64,000 bases of DNA from Komarekiella delphini-convector SJRDD-AB1 (GCF_014831675.1 NZ_VJXY01000034.1:17616-81615); one strand, 5' to 3'. Positions 15,660-25,373 are shown, counted from the first letter of the stretch. Numbers and translations: made by a program. Notes: a model not told the origin generated them from the sequence alone.

Positions 15660-17348
15660 CTAAGCACTAACTTCCGGCGTCGCAGATGGCTGTACTTCAT
15701 TACTTTGATCATGACCATAGTCATAAGGGCCATGAGTGACAACAGGTAACACTTCCCAGTTTTCGATGGCGGGTGGTGAGCTGGTTGTCCATTCTAAAGT
15801 CAAAGCTTGCCAAGGATTATCACCCGCAGGTTTGCCTTTGCTCCAACTGTAGAGAATGTTGATAGCAAAAGGAATTACCGATATCCCCAAGACAAATGAA
15901 CCAAAGGTACAAATTTGATTGAGGTCGATAAATTGAGGGTCATACATTGCCACTCGTCGCGGCATTCCTTGCAAACCCAACTCGTGCATGGGTAGGAAAG
16001 TCAGGTTAGTGCCGATAAAAGTGAGGACAAAGTGAACGCGGCCCCAAGCTTCATTCATCATCCGTCCAGTAATTTTGGGGAACCAGTGGTAAATACCGGC
16101 GTAAATGCCAAACACGGAACCGCCAAACAGGACGTAGTGGAAGTGTCCTACTACATAATAGGTGTCGTGGACGTGAACATCAAAGGGAGCTGTTCCCATT
16201 GTCACGCCACTTAAACCGCCCATGACAAACATGGACAACAAGCCAATGGCGAAAAGCATGGCGCTGGTGAAGCGGATTTTACCACCCCAGAGGGTAGCAA
16301 CCCAGCCAAAAATCTTGACGCCAGTGGGAACCGCAACGATGAGAGTAGAGATAGTGAAGAACATCCGCATCCAACCGGGTGTACCGCTGGTAAACATGTG
16401 GTGTACCCAGACGAATAAACCGACAACGCAGATGGCCACACTAGAATAAGCGATCGCTTTATAACCAAAAATCGGCTTACGGGCATGAACTGGAATCACC
16501 TCGGACATAATGCCGAAGATGGGCAGAATCATTAAATATACTGCCGGGTGAGAATAGAACCAGAACAAGTGTTGATAGATAACAACGTTACCGCCGGCAT
16601 CTGGTTTAAAGAAGGATGTCCCAAAGTTGAGGTCAAATAACAGCAAGATTAAACCCGCTGCTAATACGGGTGTAGAGAGCAACGCCAGGATAGAGGTTGC
16701 CAAGATTGCCCAGCAGAACAATGGTACTTGATCCCATTTCATGCTAGGAACTTTCATCATCAAGATGGTGATCACAAAGTTCAGTGAACCCAAAATCGAG
16801 GAAGTTCCCACCAAAACGATCGCAAGTATCCACATTGTTTGAGCAATGGGTGCTGTCACTAAGCTTAAGGGTGGGTAAGCTGTCCAACCAGATTGTGAAC
16901 CACCAAAGATGAAACTACCTAAAATTAGCGCCCCTGCTGGTGGGTTTAACCAAAAGGCGATCGCGTTCAGCTTCGGGAAAGCCATATCTCTAGCGCCAAC
17001 CATCAGCGGCACTAGATAGTTGCCAAATCCCCCAATCGCACTCGGAACAATCCACAGGAAAATCATGATTGTCCCGTGATTCGTCATGAAAGCGTTATAC
17101 AGATTGGGGTCGAGCAAGTCTGCATCTGGTGTTGCTAACTCGGCGCGAATAGCGATCGCCATCAATCCACCGATTAAATAAAACATAAACGCCGTCACTA
17201 GGTATTGAATACCAATAACCTTGTGATCAACATTAAATGTAAAGTAATCCTGCCATTTCCACGCTTTGGGATGGGAGGCGTGAGCAACAACCATTTCCGG
17301 CTTCTTCCCTTCTGGTGGCGTATTCCGTGGAAATTCTACTTTTGTCAT
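15660..17348 (-). CDS. coxA: Cytochrome c oxidase subunit I (cox2-type, heterocyst-associated)
   Basis: Subunit I carries haem a, haem a3 and CuB and reduces O2 to water while pumping protons. The 562-residue protein has 12 membrane helices and the expected ligands: MTNHGTIMIF (haem a), FYSHPAVYLM with the CuB histidine, WVHHMF (the CuB His pair) and HDTYYVVGHFHYVLFGG (haem a3 and haem a). YSHPAVY rather than GHPEVY marks an A2-type oxidase, in which Tyr-Ser replaces the D-channel glutamate. It lies between coxB and coxC, in the arrangement known for the heterocyst cox2 operon. Its start is ATG at 17348. Confidence 0.96.
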   Translation of the reverse strand: MTKVEFPRNTPPEGKKPEMVVAHASHPKAWKWQDYFTFNVDHKVIGIQYLVTAFMFYLIGGLMAIAIRAELATPDADLLDPNLYNAFMTNHGTIMIFLWIVPSAIGGFGNYLVPLMVGARDMAFPKLNAIAFWLNPPAGALILGSFIFGGSQSGWTAYPPLSLVTAPIAQTMWILAIVLVGTSSILGSLNFVITILMMKVPSMKWDQVPLFCWAILATSILALLSTPVLAAGLILLLFDLNFGTSFFKPDAGGNVVIYQHLFWFYSHPAVYLMILPIFGIMSEVIPVHARKPIFGYKAIAYSSVAICVVGLFVWVHHMFTSGTPGWMRMFFTISTLIVAVPTGVKIFGWVATLWGGKIRFTSAMLFAIGLLSMFVMGGLSGVTMGTAPFDVHVHDTYYVVGHFHYVLFGGSVFGIYAGIYHWFPKITGRMMNEAWGRVHFVLTFIGTNLTFLPMHELGLQGMPRRVAMYDPQFIDLNQICTFGSFVLGISVIPFAINILYSWSKGKPAGDNPWQALTLEWTTSSPPAIENWEVLPVVTHGPYDYGHDQSNEVQPSATPEVSA

Positions 17349-17427
17349 ATTTTTTCACCGCTACGCAAAGTCCAGGGTCAAATGTCCAAAGTAATTAAAT
17401 TTGACTCTTGACCATTGACTCATGACT

Positions 17428-17458
17428 CTTGTACAGACGCAATTAATCGCGTCTCTAC
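17428..17458. repeat. GTAGAGACGCGATTAATCGCGTCTGTAC-type repeat overlapping the coxB stop
   Basis: A 31-bp member of a palindromic family; read on the minus strand it begins GTAGAGACGCG and ends GTCTGTACAAG. Other copies are at 35085-35117, 47857-47889 and 58273-58305. The TAG in its first arm is the coxB stop codon. Confidence 0.85.
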
Positions 17459-18435
17459 TCTTGACCAATGACCATTGACTCTAGAGTTACTGCACTAATT
17501 CCCATATCGTGGGTGTGGGGAGCGAGAAACTCGGATGTAGATAAGTCAGAAGGGTTAACAGCAACAACTTGATGTCCGTCTTGCTGTTGAGCAATCTGGT
17601 TTTCTGTCCGCCAGCTATCATATTCTTCCGGCGTGTGGACAACTACCTGTGTCCGCATTGAGCCGTGATAACCACCGCATAGTTCAGCACACACTACAGG
17701 ATATGTACCTGGTTTGGTAGCGACAAATCGCAGTTCAGTAGGGATACCGGGAAGCGCATCTTGCTTCAGCCGGAAGTTTGGAACCCAAAATGAGTGAATC
17801 ACATCCTGTGCTGAAAGATTGAGTTGTACATCAGCACCGACAGGAACGTGCAATTCCCCAGAGGTAATGCCACTATCGGGATAGTTAAATATCCAAGCGT
17901 ACTGTATCCCTTTAACATCAACAACCAAGTCGGCTTTTTTACCTTGGGTTGTGGGAGATGCACCAATACCAATTGCTGGAGCAACTGTTGCTTGAGAGGT
18001 GTCATTTAAGGTAGCCGCAAGAGCACTACCTGGCATGTGAGCAATATGAGCTGAGGAATGAGGATGACCCGCAGGCTCAAAGCCTCCCATTCGGTTAAAA
18101 ACATCTACACTGTAAATTCCCAACCCAAGCACAATCAATGTTGGGATTGCTGTCCAAAAAACTTCTAAAGGTAAGTTGCCTTCAATTGGTGCGCCGTCAG
18201 TATCGTCACCCCGACGGCGACGAAACTGAATCAAAAAAACCACAATGGTTCCTTCTACCACCAAAAACAGAGCGATCGCAATGGTAAACATGATATTGAA
18301 AAATCCGTCTACCAAAGGCGCTTGTAGCGATGCTTGCACCGGCAGTAGAGTGTGATTTTGACCAATCCAAACGCTAATAGCTGTGACTACTATCCCAGCA
18401 ATCAGAGTCCATAGTGAAACAGGAATTTGTTGCAT
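17455..18435 (-). CDS. coxB: Cytochrome c oxidase subunit II (cox2-type, heterocyst-associated)
   Basis: Subunit II accepts electrons from a c-type cytochrome or plastocyanin at the binuclear CuA centre. The 326-residue protein has two or three N-terminal membrane helices (about residues 10-30, 45-70 and 95-115). Its cupredoxin domain has IHSFWVPN with the first His ligand and CAELCGGYHGSM with Cys249, Cys253, His257 and Met260. Residues 130-165 form a long Ala/Gly/Ser-rich insertion. The last codons (SMVIGQE and the TAG) coincide with flanking and arm sequence of a dispersed repeat, so the C-terminal tail was probably reshaped by it. It is first in coxBAC. Confidence 0.95.
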   Translation of the reverse strand: MQQIPVSLWTLIAGIVVTAISVWIGQNHTLLPVQASLQAPLVDGFFNIMFTIAIALFLVVEGTIVVFLIQFRRRRGDDTDGAPIEGNLPLEVFWTAIPTLIVLGLGIYSVDVFNRMGGFEPAGHPHSSAHIAHMPGSALAATLNDTSQATVAPAIGIGASPTTQGKKADLVVDVKGIQYAWIFNYPDSGITSGELHVPVGADVQLNLSAQDVIHSFWVPNFRLKQDALPGIPTELRFVATKPGTYPVVCAELCGGYHGSMRTQVVVHTPEEYDSWRTENQIAQQQDGHQVVAVNPSDLSTSEFLAPHTHDMGISAVTLESMVIGQE

Positions 18436-18984
18436 ACTGCTACCTGCTCTGTAAAACGTCTTTAAAGGTACTGGGATTTGTGATTGGGGATTGGGGACTG
18501 GGTACTGGGGATTGGGTATTGGGAAGAATTTAGTTCCCAGGTACTAGTCCTAATTCCTAATCCTCACTTCCCAGTCCCTAGTCTCTAGCCCCCAGCCCCT
18601 AATCCATTTTGTTTTCACTTATTAACTTTCTAACGCGCACTAAAAAAAAAGGGGGGAAACTTCCAGATTTTTTCATATCTTTCCCCCCAGTAAATTACAA
18701 ATTATCTTTCAACTCCTATGAAAAAGGAGCCTTCTTTTTACAGAAAAGCTTGTTGTTCTTAGAGGACACTTTTAGTCCTAATATTGATTAGGCTATATTA
18801 GCAGCAAGTTTAAATTTGTTAATAAGTAACAATTTGCGATTTACGGATTTGTTTACTGTGAACTTTTGGATTGATTCCGGTAAATACTTAGCATTCCCCT
18901 CTAGTTACCTTGCTTAGCGCAATCGCGCTTTCTGTTAAAAGTGCCTCCTTGAACAAACAACAAATTTGACTAACTCCAACAACC
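18436..18984. other. Spacer between fdxB and coxB
   Basis: This 549-bp spacer holds the inverted copy of the 14085-14158 repeat (about 18480-18605) and the fdxB terminator (18651-18688). The remainder, about 18700-18984, is AT-rich with no recognisable motif; coxB promoter elements may lie to the right of the terminator or within the repeat. Confidence 0.5.
18651..18688 (-). terminator. Rho-independent terminator downstream of fdxB
   Basis: Arms GGGGGGAAA (18651-18659) and TTTCCCCCC (18680-18688) form a 9-bp stem. On the minus strand the stem is followed by nine T residues (18642-18650). It should end fdxB transcription before coxB, so coxBAC probably has its own promoter. Confidence 0.8.
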
Positions 18985-19278
18985 TTAATTATTTAATGCA
19001 ACATGGGTGTAGCAATTCTTCGGACAAATCCGTGAACAAGCTTCACAACCAATACAATTTTCTGGATAAGCTACTGCCATTACTTTTCTTTCAATTTCTT
19101 CATCATCTTCGTCCTCTACAAATTCTCCTTCTTCGTTAAGTGCTTTTAAACCCAGCACATTATATCCACATACTTTAATACATCTGCCACAGCCGATACA
19201 TTTGTCCTTGTCAATTTCTTGAGCAAATTTTGGTGTCCAAGTCTTACCGCCAAATGTCAAACCTGTTAGTTGTGCCAT
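18985..19278 (-). CDS. fdxB: nif-type ferredoxin III, 2x[4Fe-4S]
   Basis: The 97-residue protein has two cysteine motifs: [11 protein letters not shown] (Cys27, 30, 33, 37) and [11 protein letters not shown] (Cys75, 78, 81, 85), separated by an acidic insert DEDDEE. This layout and length match the nif-specific ferredoxin III family. GAGGATT precedes the ATG. It lies beside the cox2 genes and divergent from patB/cnfR, as asr2513 does beside all2512 in Anabaena PCC 7120. It probably carries electrons in heterocysts and is a likely CnfR-controlled gene, though no binding site is demonstrated here. Confidence 0.92.
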   Translation of the reverse strand: MAQLTGLTFGGKTWTPKFAQEIDKDKCIGCGRCIKVCGYNVLGLKALNEEGEFVEDEDDEEIERKVMAVAYPENCIGCEACSRICPKNCYTHVALNN

Positions 19279-20584
19279 GAAATAATCCTCGGCAGTTTTG
19301 CCTATTAATTTGTTTGTACTTTTATCTCATCGTATCCTAATATTTTCTGTTTTTGATGTTAGATAATTACTTTTTTCTCATCAAATTTTGATATTTTTAA
19401 ACACAATTTTGCGTGGTTTTTTCAATTTAGTTCTGTAGATGAAATTTATTGCCAATAACTATTATAAAAAGGCGTCGGGAAAACCCATTCTTTCTCGGTA
19501 GGTGATGAAAGACACCTTTTTAGGCCGTTGACAGTTGACGGTTAACGGTTAACAGTCAACTGTCAACTGTCTTTCGTGTTATCCCATCCACTTGGCGGGG
19601 TGGGATGCTTAAGTAGTGTCAAGCAGTGCTGTTAGCGTAGCGGGACGTAGCACGTAATGAGAGCTGTTTTATGGTAATTCAATCAAAAACTCCACGCCAC
19701 TTGCTCTCTGGAGTTTGCCGCCGACTTTTGAGTAACTAACACTATTTATGACGAATGCAACTTTAGCTATAAGGTAATGATATTAATTTTCAAGTTTTCC
19801 TATTTTTAGGCAAAAGCATGTAATAAAAATAGTATTTCTATATACAAAATTACATGTTTATTAATTACATTTTTATCTATGCAATGTGTATTAAAAAAGC
19901 AATTATCATTACTATAGCTTTCATTGAAATATCTATAGTAATGTTGACAAAGTAAATATTGTTTTTGCACATTAATTCACCAAACAAAGCTCAGTTAACT
20001 AGGATAAAAACTGTAACCTTGATAGCAGAATATTCATCACTATTAAATATTAAAATTATTAATAAATCAGATGAATACTAGTCGTAATAACTTTAAATGG
20101 TTTCCAAAAATACTTTGGCTAAGGTTTTGTAGTCAAAAAGAGATTGTTCATGAAATACCTATTTAAGGAAATGTTAAGAATGATTTCTAAGCTCATTGTG
20201 AACAAACTTATTAGTTTATTTGTGAAATGTATAGTTAATAAGAAGTAATATTAGGCTCGGCTTAAAAGACTTAAATAGCTACCAATTGAATGCGAAGTCA
20301 GAATATGGATGTGAGAAGTTAGTGGGGTGAGAAAAGATTATTCTTACCTAAAAGATAATTTGGTAGCGAGTCACGAATAAACAGGACACATTCCAATACC
20401 TTTCGATTAAGGGAGAAAGGTGGAAGGAAAAGGGTTTGAATTTACCCTTTACCCTTTACACTTTACCCTTTACCCTTTTTCCAGACTCCAAGTTAAGTAA
20501 TTAGACTTATCCGAAAAGTATTGGGACATATCCAGGGGAGAACTGAGCCTGTCATCTCAACGATTAGAGTGGGAAAAGAGCCAC
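19279..20584. other. 1.3-kb divergent spacer between fdxB and patB/cnfR
   Basis: No gene is supported. It holds a structured repeat at 19462-19607, a degenerate GC-rich patch at about 19608-19730 and a long AT-rich stretch from 19740 to 20400. A CCTTTACCCTTTAC run lies at about 20445-20480. Promoters for both flanking genes must lie here, but I could not identify them. Confidence 0.5.
19462..19607 (+). repeat. Structured dispersed repeat, copy 1
   Basis: It shares with copies at 40204-40333 and 43028-43145 (inverted) the block GGCGTCGGGAAAACCCATTC, then TCTCGGTAGGTGATGAAAGA, a GTTAAC/GTCAAC stretch and a terminal hairpin around ATCCCATCC...GGTGGGATG. Internal pairing GGCGTC with GACGCC (here GACACC) and GGGAAAACCC suggests a folded RNA or single-stranded DNA structure. 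No ORF is present. Confidence 0.8.
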
Positions 20585-22174
20585 ATGCCTTATACAATTC
20601 CTAACAACAGTTGCGTTGGATGTGACAATTGCCGTCCCCAATGTCCTACGGGTGCAATCAAACTAGAAAACGATGAATACTGGATCGATCCTTTTCTGTG
20701 TAACAATTGCGAGGGTTATTACCCAGAACCGCAATGTGTAATGGCTTGTCCAACTAAGTCTCCCATGCCCTTGCAGGCGAAGAAAGGGAGATGCAAAGTT
20801 GAGCCGAGAGATGCTACTAGTTCAGACTTGTTTTCTAATGGCAAGAATAATCCATTCGCTTCAGCGATCGCTATTTGGGAAGCTTGTAACGTACTAGCTC
20901 AACGAACATCCTTGCATTGGGAAAGCGATGAAGAAGGTTATCTGTCTTATGGCCGACAAGTTAACCAAGGACGTGGAGCGATCGCCTTTCATATCCAAGA
21001 TCCATTCCAAGTTAGCGGAAGGAGTACAGACTTAGGAGCGATCGAAGCACTGGACATCAGAGCCGCTTGCATCCATCTGATTTTTGCAGCTTATGCCACA
21101 GCCTTAGATCAGCCTTGGGAGCAGGAGTTTAGCATTGACGAGCGGCAAATTGAGAAATATTTGGGGATGGAGAAACGCAAAGACTTGAGCAAAAATGCCA
21201 AGTTGGCTTTAATGAAAAACATTGTGCAGCAAGCTTGCTCACTAATCATCTCCATTGACTGGCCGCAACAAGGACGAGTTAACGGATTCTCAGTTAAACA
21301 AAGTCGCTTGTGGCATTTGGTTGATGTTCAGCACCACTTCCAAGAAGATAATCAGGGATGTAAATATCTTATTGGACTAACTTTTAAAGTAAAAGCGGGT
21401 ATATGGGCACAGTATTTCTTAAACAAACAAGCATGTAAAGAGCGAACCGCATTCTATCAATACGGCAGTCTACCCAAAACGCTGTTAACCACAGTCATGA
21501 GCATTTGGCAGCAACATGAAGGAGCAGTAAGACTCATGCTGTGGTTGCTATTTAAAACCAAAATGGGTAAAGAACAACGCATCACTGTTCCTACCCTACT
21601 ACGTGTTGCTTACGGTGAGGAAAAAGTCACCTTAGCATCTCGACAACGAGAAGAACGCAAGCGCCTACTGCGAACTTTTGAAAGTGATTTGGAAGTTCTC
21701 AATCACTATGGAATGAAGCCAATTTTTGATCCAGTTACTTACCCAATAGAAATTCAACCTTTGTGGGCCAAATTAATTGATCTTCCCGAAGATCCAGATG
21801 AAGCGTTAGAATTTTGGACTAATGACGGTGGTGGTGAAACCCGCCTCACAGACACAGGCCCCCGTGGGAAGTGGAATTTGCTGATGAATGCCCGGATTTT
21901 AGCTTTTGAACTACCAGCAGAATGGGAGCAGCAAATTTCAGAATCGGAAAAAAAGCAGCGGCGAACTGCTAGAACCAAAAGGAAGCCCAAAGCTACAGGC
22001 GATTTGCTGGGTGAGCAGATTTTGCAAGCGCGAAAAAATCTAAATCTCTCCCAACGAGAATTAGCAAAGCTCACAGGTAAGAGTCAAAGCTGGATTCGAG
22101 ACGTGGAAAATGGTCGCTTAAAAGCCAAGTTAGAAGACCAAGTACTACTACGAAAAGTACTAAATATGGCTTAA
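20585..22174 (+). CDS. patB: PatB/CnfR, ferredoxin-HTH regulator of nitrogen fixation
   Basis: The 529-residue protein joins an N-terminal 2x[4Fe-4S] ferredoxin-like domain (Cys10, 13, 16, 20 and Cys39, 42, 51, 55) to a long central domain and a C-terminal HTH near residues 475-525 (LNLSQRELAKLTGKSQSWIR). This architecture and length are those of PatB of Anabaena (all2512), also called CnfR, a heterocyst regulator needed for nitrogenase expression under low oxygen. The iron-sulfur domain is a plausible O2 or redox sensor. It is divergent from fdxB and the cox2 genes. An ATG at 20585 opens directly on the first cysteine motif. Confidence 0.95.
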   Translation: MPYTIPNNSCVGCDNCRPQCPTGAIKLENDEYWIDPFLCNNCEGYYPEPQCVMACPTKSPMPLQAKKGRCKVEPRDATSSDLFSNGKNNPFASAIAIWEACNVLAQRTSLHWESDEEGYLSYGRQVNQGRGAIAFHIQDPFQVSGRSTDLGAIEALDIRAACIHLIFAAYATALDQPWEQEFSIDERQIEKYLGMEKRKDLSKNAKLALMKNIVQQACSLIISIDWPQQGRVNGFSVKQSRLWHLVDVQHHFQEDNQGCKYLIGLTFKVKAGIWAQYFLNKQACKERTAFYQYGSLPKTLLTTVMSIWQQHEGAVRLMLWLLFKTKMGKEQRITVPTLLRVAYGEEKVTLASRQREERKRLLRTFESDLEVLNHYGMKPIFDPVTYPIEIQPLWAKLIDLPEDPDEALEFWTNDGGGETRLTDTGPRGKWNLLMNARILAFELPAEWEQQISESEKKQRRTARTKRKPKATGDLLGEQILQARKNLNLSQRELAKLTGKSQSWIRDVENGRLKAKLEDQVLLRKVLNMA

Positions 22175-22643
22175 TCTCGATATGTAATTTGGATTTGGGA
22201 TCTCTAAGTAGCGAATTAAATTCAAAAAACTCTGCGCCCCTTTGCGCTTTCCTTTGTCTTGAAAAGTTTCCTACGCCGGGAAACCCGGCTTTCCTTCGGA
22301 ACGCTTATGCGAACGAGGAACTTTCCGCTGCGTACCTCTGCGTTTAAATTTTAACTCTCAAGTCACTAAGGTTTTATTCCAAGCTGTACTAAGTAGAAGG
22401 ACTAGATTAAACCTAACTTGAACCGGGTTTCGACTGCGCTCAACCCTCTTGTTGTCAGGCTGGCGAGCATTGACCGAACTTGTGCTGAGCGCAGTCGAAG
22501 TAGTCGAAATGCGTCTTATAAATAATTGTGTCCACCTACTTAACAACAAATCCAAAACTCAATTAATTATGCAAAATCATCAGCTACTACTAAGATTACT
22601 AGTAGATGTATACCTCTTTAATTATCTGGTGTAATCCAGATTT
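22175..22643. other. Gene-free spacer with dispersed repeats
   Basis: Positions 22225-22350 repeat words from the hypD-hypE spacer (CTTGAAAAGTTTCCTA, CTCTGCG). Positions 22428-22510 form an inverted repeat, TTTCGACTGCGCTCAACC against GCTGAGCGCAGTCGAA. No gene is supported. Confidence 0.6.
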
Positions 22644-23621
22644 TTATACGCTACAAGTTTCCACTTTCTTAGAGGTAAGACACAGATTAGCTACAGCATA
22701 TTTAATTACTACTGATTCTTGTGTTGCATTGCAAGAACTTTTCAGTCGTTGGGTTTTGGTTCCATCTTTTACAAGTTTTGCTTGGCAGGTGTAGAGAGAA
22801 CCAGAAGGTTTTTTAAAACTTAGCTCAGCTTGCATCGTATTATTGTCTAAACTTTGCTCTAGGATTTTGCCTGTTACTTTGTAGTTAAACCAATCCCATC
22901 CGTGGCTAAGGATTAGTTCTCTTTCTAAAATTTGAAGTGCTGTAGGCAAAATTCCCCAGCCTCGATAGACTTTATTCAAGCACTGAATATCGCCAGTACG
23001 CGTCAAAATCGATCTAAATGAATCTTGCTCAAGAGCACCGTAGTATCTTCCTTCTGGCAAGTCAATCATCGTTGGCGCAAACCTATGTCCACCAAAATGG
23101 GTCGATTTCCAAATCCGCACATTGTCCAAGCACAAATCAGAAATAGTAGCTATAGCTTGGAAGTAAAAAGGATTTCCATATCTGGCACAGCATTTATCAT
23201 GATTACCGTGGGTACAAACTAAAATATCTCTGGTTACACTATTGTCTACTTGAGAGTCACAACTCATACCCCATAACCATTTTTGCACAACCGTTGCTAC
23301 TTGTTCAATATTTGCTAGTTTAAACTCTTGCTTGCGGTATCCATTACTTAGCCCCTCTTGTTTTTGATAAATCAAAAGAGTGGTATGGTCTGCTTTATGT
23401 GATAAATCATTAGCAATTAAGAGAAATCTGATTGGTAGTTTAGCACGCTTCACTTCATCTACCAAAATCCTCAAATTCTTTGGTACCCATTTAGAGTTAA
23501 AAACTTCTGATATCCAAGGTGGAGGGCACTCAATTAAAATATAAGTTTGTTCATTGGTCGCGCTGCCAATAAGATCTTCTCCTGTTTGTCGTGAATAGTC
23601 AGAACAAAAAAAAGTATCCAT
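22644..23621 (-). CDS. Sucrase/ferredoxin-like family protein (thioredoxin-like [2Fe-2S] domain)
   Basis: The 325-residue protein matches the Suc_Fer-like family. CTHGNHDKCCARYG near residue 145 has the C-x(6)-CC cysteine arrangement, STHFGGHRFAPTMIDLPEGR and YYG follow near residue 172, and an N-terminal domain starts FFCSDYSRQTGEDLIGSA. Members are thought to bind a thioredoxin-like [2Fe-2S] cluster; their reaction is not established. The C-terminal about 60 residues are less conserved. It stands alone, convergent with patB. Confidence 0.85.
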   Translation of the reverse strand: MDTFFCSDYSRQTGEDLIGSATNEQTYILIECPPPWISEVFNSKWVPKNLRILVDEVKRAKLPIRFLLIANDLSHKADHTTLLIYQKQEGLSNGYRKQEFKLANIEQVATVVQKWLWGMSCDSQVDNSVTRDILVCTHGNHDKCCARYGNPFYFQAIATISDLCLDNVRIWKSTHFGGHRFAPTMIDLPEGRYYGALEQDSFRSILTRTGDIQCLNKVYRGWGILPTALQILERELILSHGWDWFNYKVTGKILEQSLDNNTMQAELSFKKPSGSLYTCQAKLVKDGTKTQRLKSSCNATQESVVIKYAVANLCLTSKKVETCSV

Positions 23622-24879
23622 TTAACTGTACTCATGAATTGATTTTCTGGACAAAGGGAATGAGAAAACTGTAATTGTGTTCTGGACAACAATTTCCTTA
23701 AATCAAAGAGATACTAAAGAACAATATACATTTTTGGTTTAAAACCAAGTAGCCACTTTATAACATCATTTACAGCTAATGTCTTGCCGATTAATAAACT
23801 CTCTATAATAGAGTCAAACAGATATAAGAGAGATTTTTGCGTACCGACAAAGTTAATTTTGTATCTGTTTTTGCATGGAATTTGAGAAATGATTACTCTC
23901 TGAGAATTGGCTTTTTAAACTTGGTTTTCAGAATAAAATCAAATATATTCAACCCTGTGCGATCGCGTCAAAAGCATCAAGTAACTAGCTTGATTAAAAT
24001 TTTTATGTAGCTAATATTACTAGTAAAAATTTTACCGACAACAAGGTACTTATTTAAAGTTTTGTTTAAATTATCTACATATTTAGTTACATCTCCGGTT
24101 TATATACATAAAGGCGTACTTCTACACTACTCTTGTGAGGAATGCATTAATGCAAGATAGGGAAAGACTTGATTAATGGTAATGACTTTAGCGAACCAAT
24201 TTTGTTTTAAGATTTCCACGCTATCTGCTTTTAATGTATCTATTAATGCACACATCTTGCAAATTATTCTCAACTATTCTCGAAAAAATAAAAATAGTTG
24301 GGTTAGGTGTAAATACTTTGGTACTTCATACTCTATGCAAAATAAGTTAATGAACAAGATTAGTGACTAATCATTAATACGTCACTGAAATCAGCATTAA
24401 CAAATCTGGAATTTACCCTGTTACCTAACCTAACTTCCTGAAAATCATATCAGGGTTTGATTCTAGGCATCTGCTTTGAATGTAACTGAAGTCAATAACA
24501 AATGCAAGTTTTTGGCAGTCTTTATGACTTTTGGTACAGTCTGTAACTTCCTGGAGATTTATGAAATCAAGTTGAGCAGGCATTTATATAGCGGAGATGG
24601 TTAACTAGAACAAGTATTAATGCTTTCCTAATTATAGATAATTTTTCGCATTTGTGACAAATTGTCGTCACTAGTCTGAGTCACAAGCTCAGGTATGACG
24701 CAACTTCATCAAACATCAGAAAACTAGATGATAAAAATAGGAACATTCTGATGCTTCAACTGCTGAAACAAATAAAAGGCGCGATCGCTTAATGCAATTC
24801 TTTGAATTACGCTAGCTTTCACATAGTATTGTAAGGTGTGTTAGATATTACAAATTTATTGTTTTTACCACATAGCACC
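23622..24879. other. 1.26 kb of AT-rich sequence without a supported gene
   Basis: Only short unsupported frames occur. HIP1 sites are at about 23958 and 24781. No repeat shared with the rest of the window, hairpin or RNA was recognised. Confidence 0.5.
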
Positions 24880-25203
24880 ATGATCATCAAGCAGAAAAAG
24901 AAGAAATTGGTTACTGCTATAAAAGTTATTTCTATATTTTTTATAGCTAGTGCAATTGGATGGGAAGCAGGAAATATCTACGCTATCTTGACTAATCAAA
25001 AATTGCCCAATAGGTTCAATTTTATTTTTTGGATAGAACGTTTTGCTCTTGTGGCGCACTTAATTGAGGGAATAGCAGCAGCTTTTTATGCACCCTCAAA
25101 AAGAAAGAATTCAATTCAATATGGTACTTACACGTTTTTCGTAGGTACGGTAGGGTTATTAGAATTATTTGAAGAAAAGAACGGTAATTTAATTAACAAT
25201 TAG
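24880..25203 (+). CDS. Small integral membrane protein, unknown
   Basis: From ATG at 24880 the product is 107 residues (a GTG at 24838 would add 14). A lysine-rich start (KQKKKKL) precedes three hydrophobic segments at about residues 11-30, 45-67 and 80-95. An acidic end follows (LFEEKNGNLINN). The positive N-terminus suggests a cytoplasmic start. Family not recognised; it stands alone. Confidence 0.6.
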   Translation: MIIKQKKKKLVTAIKVISIFFIASAIGWEAGNIYAILTNQKLPNRFNFIFWIERFALVAHLIEGIAAAFYAPSKRKNSIQYGTYTFFVGTVGLLELFEEKNGNLINN

Positions 25204-25244
25204 TGAATAATAAATAGTTGATGGTTGATGGCTGATGACTGATG

Positions 25245-25350
25245 TAGCGTTTCCTAGTCTGCTGAGTTACAAATTTATCAGTGTTTATCAGTGTTTATCT
25301 GTGGTTAATTACTTCTTTGTGTACTTCACCAAATGAGAATCGCCATAACT
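25245..25350. repeat. Dispersed repeat, second copy of the hypD-upstream repeat
   Basis: It matches 85-200: TAGCGTTTCCTA, ACAAATTTATC, GTTTATCTGTG, TTAATTACTTCTTTGTGTA and AAATGAGAATCGC in the same order. Confidence 0.8.
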
Positions 25351-25373
25351 GTTTGAAGTGTAAGATGCTATCT

